The position numbers and the translations under genes were made by a program. A DNA stretch of 64,000 bases from Collybiopsis luxurians FD-317 M1 (taxonomy: Eukaryota; Basidiomycota; Agaricomycetes; Agaricales; Omphalotaceae): positions 299,723-363,722 of the forward strand of contig KN834803.1 in the NCBI GenBank assembly GCA_000827265.1, in the 5' to 3' direction. The notes below the pieces were generated by a model. The model made no database searches. It was not told the DNA's origin and saw only the letters and a list, made by a program, of their open reading frames with translations. Every line of letters begins with the position of its first letter. The first letter of the stretch is position 1. This document shows positions 57,534-64,000 of the stretch, piece by piece.

Positions 57534-59634
57534 ATGTTATCAGCTGCTCTTTTCATATCAACTCTCATCCTGACCGTGGTTCTGTTACGTCGACATAAAA
57601 GACCAGCTCCTCCCGGGCCAAAGGGCTGGCCCATAATTGGGAACATTTTGGACATCCCAGCGAAGGATCCGTGGAAAGTCTTTCAGAAATGGAGCGAGAA
57701 CATTGGTCCGTCGTTTGGTATTACTGTTGAGTTCGAGCACTGAGTATCATTTAGGATCGGATGTGCTTTTGATTCGTCTCCCGGGCGTTTGGATTCTTTA
57801 CCTCAACACGACTCGCAGTGTACAGGATCTCTTGGTAAAACGTTCAGCAATCTATTCGGATAGGTACAGTATATCTCATACCTGAACCTGCCGTCAACCT
57901 GAATCTGACTGCATTTTGAAGGCCGAAATCCACCATGCTGGAGTTGTAAGTAATAGATCTCCTGATCTATACGCTTCCGCTAACGACGTTGTAGGATGGG
58001 ATTAACCTGGGTATTTGGCCTGATGCCCTACGGTAGCACCTGGAAAGGTGAGTGGCTCCATTCTGCCCACGGATCGCGTCTCGTTGAAAAACTTTCTATT
58101 AGAGCATCGTCGTACATTTATGCGCGAGTTCAACACTGAGATAGTGAGGCCTCACGCCCTCCAATCCGCCAGGCGCCTACTTCCACGTCTCTTGAACAGT
58201 GATATCAATTATAGGAAACAGATTCAACTGTACGTTACCTTTTGACCATATTCATATCTGCGTCACTGATTTGCTCCTAGCTCATCGGCCGACGCAATCC
58301 TCTCCGCAACATTTGGTATAAGTCCGAAATCAGAAGAGGATCACTTTGTTTGTCTCGCGGAGTCTATGATACGTGCACTGACGGAAGCTTTTCATTCTCC
58401 CTATCTGGGTGAGTATGTCGTCGGTCTTTCTAACGGGTGCAAATATTAATGTTCTATAGTCGATATATTCCCCATTATCAAACACATACCGGTTTGGTTC
58501 CCCGGGGCGAAATTCAAGCGTAAAACTTCGGAGTGGCGGATCCTCAGTGATAATGTCCAAACCGAAGCTTATGAATATGTCAAATCTAAGATGGTGTGTT
58601 CTTAGCACCGACTATTTTTATAGCTTCTCATCACATCCGATCCACAGGATGCGGGCACTGCAGTACCTTGCGTGGCTACTAATCTCATCACATCCCTGCG
58701 AAACGATTCACTTTCATGCTCAGAGAGCACCATGCGCAGTATTCTCGCTGAGGCGTATCTAGGTATTCGAATTACTTTTGTAATGGCATGTTTATTGAAT
58801 TACTTTTTGCGCAGGAGGTGCTGGGGCAGTAAGGAAAAAAGCTGAAATTTGTATCCCTCTTAAAGCTCACAGGACTTGAACAGACTGTCGGAACCCTCTG
58901 CTCCTTCATGCTGACCATGGGTCTTTTCCCCGAGATACAAGCGAAAGCCTATGCCTCTATCATCGCCGTTGTTGGGCCACACCGTCTGCCAGATTTCTCG
59001 GACTTTGGAAAGATTCCATATCTCGACGCTGTCCTCAATGAGATTTTCCGTTGGAATCCCCTAGCTCCCTTCGGTGTATTCCATTCAGTCACCCAAGATG
59101 ATTATTATGACGGTTATTTGATTCCTAAAGGTACGTTCATATGCGGGAATGCTTGGGCAGTAATGCACGACGCTTCAATCTATGGACCATCTCCCGATGA
59201 TTTCAATCCCGAACGTTTCCTCTTACCTGACGGAACCCGAAATATGGCCATACCCGACGCAGACGGCGCATTTGGTTTCGGTAGGAGAAGATGTCCTGGT
59301 CGGGGTAAGATTATTTTGCGCTTTCTCCACTCAAATATTTACTGGTGATCGTCCTTTCTTCTAGCTATAGGACGTGACGTGGTATGGATTGCTATTGCGT
59401 CAATTTTAACCACCTATAAGATCGGCGAACCGATTGGGAAAGATGGTAAATGCCTCGATCCGGCTAAAATCCAATATACAAATTCTATGAACAGGTGAGT
59501 GTGGCCCATTGTTCTGGTCAATCAAAGCGTACTGAGATACCGTGATTAGTCTTCCGCCGTATTTCGACTGTACCTTTACTGTACGTCCTGGCGCAGAAGC
59601 ATTGATTCCGGCGGCAGTTGAAGAAGTTGCTTAA
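57534..59634 (+). CDS. Cytochrome P450 monooxygenase
   Basis: Twelve exons: 57534-57705, 57755-57863, 57922-57945, 57995-58047, 58103-58229, 58281-58408, 58460-58593, 58648-58762, 58815-58828, 58884-59304, 59365-59494, 59550-59634; 1512 nt, 503 aa, all phases consistent. There is an N-terminal membrane anchor (about residues 1-20), then RRHKRPAPPGPKGWPIIGN, the proline-rich hinge of microsomal P450s. The I-helix reads GGAGATVGTLCSF, with Ala where the usual acid-Thr pair starts. The K-helix ExxR is in NEIFRWNPL. The haem loop is FGFGRRRCPGRAIGRD with the Cys ligand. Length and motifs are those of basidiomycete P450s such as the CYP620/CYP5144-type clans, but I cannot assign a family. It converges on the DUF1295 gene 124 bases downstream, which suggests possible overlap of transcripts. 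Confidence 0.93.
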
Positions 59635-59757
59635 ATACAATCGAATAACATGAATTCTTATAATTGTATCGTAAAAATTTCTGCCGGGCTCCAGAGTTTT
59701 GATCCAAAGCAATCGTATATATTTATATCTCTTCCTATTTGTAAGGTACTCGAAGAA

Positions 59758-60617
59758 TCAGAAAATGAAAGGGAATAGTTTGTACGGCACAGATTTCCTG
59801 TAATGAAACCATTCCTCACCGTACTGCGAAGAGTCAATTTCTGGATACACAAATTCTTTTCTAACACACTTACTCTCTTTCCACAATACTCATCGAGCTC
59901 CGGAATGGCTCTCCTTGAAAAATCGAAAATCAAATATCCTGATACAATCGCTCCCCACAGCCACCCTGCTGCTGCAGTCGCAAAGCCTGCTCTCCAAAGA
60001 ACATATCCACCATAATTGACATGCCTGGCGAATCCGAATAATCCCTTAGTGTACGGTCGTCCCTTGTTCGTTACATCTTTTTTAAACCTCAATCTCTGCA
60101 CTTCCGAAATCCACTCAAACCCCATTCCGAAAATGTACAACCCAATCCCAACCAGAGTCTGAATCGGTAATCGCGTCTCATCTAAGCCGACGGAGGCATA
60201 GCTCAATACGGACGTTGCAGTGTTGATAAACAAGAGTGTATTTGCGCCGTTATAGAACGTATTCAATGCCCCTGCCAGTCCTGCTCCGGCAGGGGATATT
60301 GGCTCCCGAGTGATAGTACTCACCCAGTAGCTTTGCTTGACAAACGAGCCTACTGCCATCCCAAAGAGGATCGTCCGTTGAGGCGACAATCCAAGGCTAG
60401 TGCCCAGAACATACACAGGGCGTCCGGTAGGTGGGATGGGTACTCCTCCGAGAGCGTGAATCAGAGGAGTACCTAGGGCTCTGGAAGAGAGGATAGCGTA
60501 TTGAATAGGGAGGTCAAGAGCGCGAAGGAGGATAAAGAGGCCTCGAGAAATGGGAGTGGACCGGTAAGAACCACGTTCGAACACGGCAGCTTTGCCTTCA
60601 GGTTTCGAATTGGACAT
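59758..60617 (-). CDS. DUF1295-family membrane protein (copy 2)
   Basis: Two exons, 59874-60617 and 59758-59823; 269 aa. The start is the ATG at 60617, beginning MSNSKPEGKA. The intron falls between CGKR and YGEEWFHYRKSVPYKLFPF, the same site as in the copy at 22479, and the second exon is 66 nt in both. The proteins are colinear and closely similar throughout (GLFGFARHVNYGGYVLWRAG, AIPELDEYCGKR). This copy has 12 extra N-terminal residues. Differences cluster in the loop after SFVKQS and in the last helix. Lipid-modifying membrane enzyme by family; substrate unknown. A decayed DUF6697-like tail lies 167 bases upstream on the same strand, so the two-gene neighbourhood of the first locus was duplicated here in another order. 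Confidence 0.88.
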
Positions 60618-60783
60618 CAATGTGGAGGCTAGTAAGAATATTAGCTGTCCTTCCTCTCTTTATCTTTCAGCTCGTACCGTTTTGCCGCCATTATGTCAAT
60701 GATGACGCATCGGGATGGCAGAAAGAAAAAAATAAGTATTTATTAGTTCTCGTGCCAAGGTAAGTACTATGTAAACCGGATGA

Positions 60784-61200
60784 CAAGTTCAAGTCAATCA
60801 GAACCTTCCCAATTCCTCATCGAACGAAACTAAACTGAACGTCACTTTCGCCAACTCGATTTGTCCATCTGCGATCCGCTCCTACAACTCTACCCTTGGA
60901 GCTGTCGCAAACTTGTGGTTGGCTTTCCTCGAGGAGTCCGAGTCCTAGTTCTTTCCAATGACAGCAGTACGTATTTTTGGGACTTGAATTGCGCAAACCT
61001 CTTTGACCATTACCGATCCCTTCGCCTAATACAACATTGATTATAAACACTTGATCTATTATCTCGTCGACAAATTACATTCCACTCAGCTTCTCTGACA
61101 AAGCCTCAAGCTCTTCCCCGCCCATCTCGGCATATCCCTTCTTGTACGTCCCGATACAATACCAGGCTCGATCAGACCTGACCATTAAAGCTCCAGACTA
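60784..61200 (-). pseudogene. Relic of the last two exons of the plus-strand DUF6697-like gene
   Basis: The minus strand reads SGALMVRSDRAWYCIGTYKK then GYAEMGGEELEALSEK, matching the 23700 gene (SGALMVRHERAWYYIGTYKT and EMSREEFEALSDK). After intron-like sequence come VQ/IQVPKIRTAV, then RIADGQIELAKVTFSLVSFD and, in another frame, LIDLNL. A one-base frameshift (near 60805) and loss of the Lys/Ser-rich part show it is dead. Upstream exons are absent. Confidence 0.85.
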
Positions 61201-62499
61201 TCTCTCTGGAGCTAGGTATGGAATGTCTTCGTCTTCTGTGCGTTGTTTGTCATATACATAACCCTCCTGAGGTATGCTGGTGTCTGCGAGTGAAATTGAT
61301 TGCGAGCTCATTACCAGGATAGAAGGATGGTGGGGGAAGTGTCCCCCGCTAGTTTGAGTGGAGGTTTAGTCAAGCCTATGCCAATCACGAGTATGAGATG
61401 TACATACCTGTTTGAGTACCTTTATATACTATTGAGGCCAGGGCTTTTAGGAAAATGGTTTACGAGGTCGAGTGGCTATCCTTTCCGTGGTGCTCATCTC
61501 ATTGTGATGGACATTAATCGATTACAGTGAATCAACGGTTCTCAAGTTCCTCTAAGCTACTCTCCGACGAGCAATGAAGAGAAATAGAATATGGCTTCTT
61601 CATATTCCCCGGCATGCGAAAGAGTTCCGGAATTGTTAGTAGTCAAACTTCAGAGCATGAACAAGGGGGAACATCATACATAAAAACAAGACTGTACCGC
61701 TGTCCTGATCGAAGACGGCCTCTCTCCCTGTTAAATGCTTGTTTAAGTCCTGGAATATATATTTGTTTCTATTCTGTTCTTTGAGTTTCCGGAGTTAAAA
61801 GTAGCAGTGGCGGATATCTACGGAAAGTGCTATGAGATGACGGTAGTTTAAGATGAGCGAGCACAGATGAAGGAAGTAAGTTTTCAATGAAATGTGAATA
61901 TCTTCGGACCATATGTAATGATATAGTTGGCGAAGAGAAGAGCTATACGAAAGCCTCGAAATCATTGAATTAAAAAAGAGGTTCGTATTGGGGACAATCA
62001 CCCCATCGTTCCTCTTCACTGTCTCGGTGTTTTTTTAAATACAAGCTCAGGTTGTTTTCGTAAACTCAGTCAAAGAAACCCAACGCCGGGTGTTTTCAAT
62101 AGACGATTGGATGGTTCTTGCGTACCTACCTTTAAATCGAGTCAATTTTTGTTCTAGAGCAGATATTGCTTGCGTTTTCGTTATATGATTGATAGACCGG
62201 TCAAAGCTGGTGATATAATTCTTTATTGGGTAAATAATCAATGACCAATTGCGATTGCATACTAATTCGATATGTACAGGGGCTATATGTAGATTTATAT
62301 AGTGTCTTAGCATCGGATTTAGGGCTACATAGTGGTGTCAGCGATAAAGGTAACTCTACGTCTACTTCTAAAGTCGATTCACTACACCCAAGACAAGTGA
62401 ATCCCATAGGCAACATTCAAATAGTCAAGTAAAGTAAAGCAAGAATTGAGCAAATGTCAAGGAAAAACAACGTTGGTAAAATTACGCCGTTTGTTCAGG
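61201..62499. other. Intergenic region
   Basis: No gene recognised. Short open frames here have no motif or plausible splice sites. Confidence 0.5.
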
Positions 62500-63588
62500 C
62501 TACTGATGAGAGCTAACGGTAAGTAAACCCGCATTCTTTGAGCATTTTTTGGTTTTCTGGTGCTTGTGTAGCTCGGACTTGTTAGTGAATGAAGCGTTGA
62601 CATCGCAGCATACAGTGCAATGGAAGGGCTTCTTGCCTGCATGTCGGAGCAGATGATCTTGAAAACGACGCAAGCTTAGCTAAGTTATGAGGGCCAATAT
62701 AATGGAACACGAACCGTCAAGTCTATGTTTGGCGGTGAATCCGACGCCAAGCTCTGTGCACCTCTTATCAGGACAATGGAATCGTGACGGTTGCGCTGTG
62801 CCACTCTCTGGGTCAATTTTACGTCGCAAACGCGATGCTTGTACTATGGCAGGAGAACTAACGCTCCGACCCTTTTGTTGTGCGGGCTTAGTGGGAGAGG
62901 TCTCGAGAACATACGGCTGAATATGGTCATCCGTCGGAGAGAGGGAGAGTGGTGAAATAGGAGGATTCAAAACCCTGTAGTCATCGTAGGAAAATGGAGA
63001 AACAGGCTCTGCTGGGTATCGGTGATCGGTGTTCATCGTGCGACCTTCCACTGAACTTTCCGAAAATCCATGAAAATCCATCCAGCTCTGCTCAAACAAG
63101 TTCGCAGATTGTGCCCTAACCCCTTCATCCCAAGACTCGAACGGCCTTTCCGACCATTCAGACGAGGGAGCTGGAGTGACTGCGACTGGATCTTCTTGGG
63201 GCACCAACGGGGAAGGAGATGTGAGATGTCCAAGGCCTGGGTCAGGCTGAAGACCGAATGTACTTGATTGTTGGTAGTGGCCCGATAATCCCCATGGCGC
63301 AGATACGGAATAATCAATATGGCTGCGTTCTTGGACGCTGTGAGACCGACAGGTTTGTACGTCCCAGTCTACGCCACCAAAATTTGGATTAATCTCGACT
63401 TGAACACCTGCTTCCAGTGGCACATGATTGTCAGTACTGGCTAGCTTCGGGAAGCCGTAGTCAAGATTCTGATAGTATGAGCGCGAAATTGTATCTTGTG
63501 GCAGCGGCCAACGTGATGCAACGAATGAGGACTGCTTCTCTGGGGGGAAGTGATAGAAAAGATGACGGTACTGGGGTGAAGAGCCCAT
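62500..63588 (-). CDS. C2H2 zinc-finger protein
   Basis: Two exons, 62715-63588 and 62500-62657; 343 aa. Residues 1 to about 260 are low-complexity, rich in Ser, Pro and Gln, with acidic patches that could act as an activation region. The intron splits the first finger. Finger 1 is HCPDKRC (C-x4-C) with its distal ligands in DDHLLRH. Finger 2 is FHCTVCCDVNASF with SELHKH and a further Cys in TKKC. The linker HAGKKPFHC is the typical TGEKPF-type linker. A basic stretch (RLRRK) lies just before. It is probably a nuclear DNA-binding regulator; targets cannot be inferred. The finger pair at the very C-terminus is common in basidiomycete regulators. Confidence 0.87.
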
Positions 63589-64000
63589 AGTGTATTCTCG
63601 ATATGAATGAAAATTAGCTAGACTGCAAAAAACCGTGTCAGCAAAAATCCAGAAGGAAAAGCTCGAGTTTTACAATTTTGACTATGATATGTGGGGCTTG
63701 AAAAACTTGAGTGGCTCAAAATCGACGTTGGTGGTCAAGATGAGCTGAAAGTTCTGATGGCTGAGTTTGAAATGCCGTATGGACAAAATCTTCAACTATA
63801 CACTGAAGTCAACCCACATTGCAAAATTCGAGCAAACTTCAACACCGCCACAATTTGCTGAATCCTGTATGCCGGGACGCTTTGGCGAAGGTTCAAACAT
63901 ACTACTGCTAATACTTCTCTAGCTAAGTACGGAGGGCCCTGATATCGACTAGTTTTTATGCCTCAAATCAAATCTAGCACACCCATCTTCAGTCGAATCG
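63589..64000. other. Upstream region of the zinc-finger gene
   Basis: No gene recognised. It presumably holds the promoter of the minus-strand zinc-finger gene, but no clear TATA element is seen. Confidence 0.4.

Noticed and set aside
59658..60620. Longer reading of the second DUF1295 gene running through the intron and starting at a TTG
   Set aside because: The spliced model restores the conserved family C-terminus and the same exon length as copy 1, and a proper ATG lies three bases inside.
61300..62432. Short frames on both strands in 61.3-62.4 kb
   Set aside because: None has a motif, splice pattern or composition above background.
1..64000. tRNA, rRNA and CRISPR features
   Set aside because: I looked for T-arm-like GTTCGAATCC patterns with paired acceptor stems and for regularly spaced short repeats and found none. 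The tandem array is gene-sized and not CRISPR-like.

Overview
The window looks like nuclear DNA of a mushroom-forming basidiomycete (Agaricomycetes). The genes are split by many short introns, mostly 47-75 nt. The gene content is typical of that group: DUF6533-type membrane proteins, a ricin-B-like lectin, a PAQR receptor-like protein, a cytochrome P450 and DUF6697-like proteins. These families were recognised by eye from motifs and no database search was made. Splice models were built by hand from GT/GC...AG sites and reading-frame phase. Most end in exact whole-codon totals, which is the main support for them.

Region 1 (about 0.6-21.6 kb) is a tandem array on the minus strand. It holds five copies of a two-gene unit, each unit a long (L) and a short (S) member of one protein family. 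The family has a 34-residue N-terminal exon, a coiled-coil exon of exactly 318 nt, a disordered Pro/Ser/Ala-rich middle and a C-terminal DUF6697-like domain. L3, L4, L5 and S5 read as complete (L3 only through a substitute splice donor). L1 is a pseudogene and L2 has a one-base frameshift. S1, S2 and S4 share one large deletion, and S3 is split by an insertion of about 2.3 kb carrying a Ty3/gypsy fragment.

Region 2 (22.4-37 kb) starts with a DUF1295-family membrane enzyme and a divergent plus-strand member of the same DUF6697-like family. A gene-poor stretch follows, full of decayed copies of that locus, with a small protein carrying a PD-(D/E)XK-like motif and a ricin-B-like lectin.

Region 3 (37.7-44 kb) holds three predicted 7-transmembrane genes: an unnamed receptor-like protein, a DUF6533 protein and a PAQR/adiponectin-receptor-like protein.

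Region 4 (44-52 kb) has an unresolved coding stretch, a large inositol polyphosphate 5-phosphatase with an N-terminal beta-propeller, and a UbiA-family prenyltransferase.

Region 5 (52-64 kb) is first gene-poor and contains a 578-bp mariner-type MITE. It then has a 12-exon cytochrome P450, a second DUF1295 gene facing it, a decayed tail of the DUF6697-like gene, and a two-finger C2H2 protein.

The most notable story is the repeated duplication and decay of the DUF6697-like family. It appears as an array, a divergent intact gene and at least four dispersed relics. UbiA, P450 and DUF1295 genes lie within 10 kb and could act in one lipid or terpenoid pathway, but nothing in the sequence proves that.
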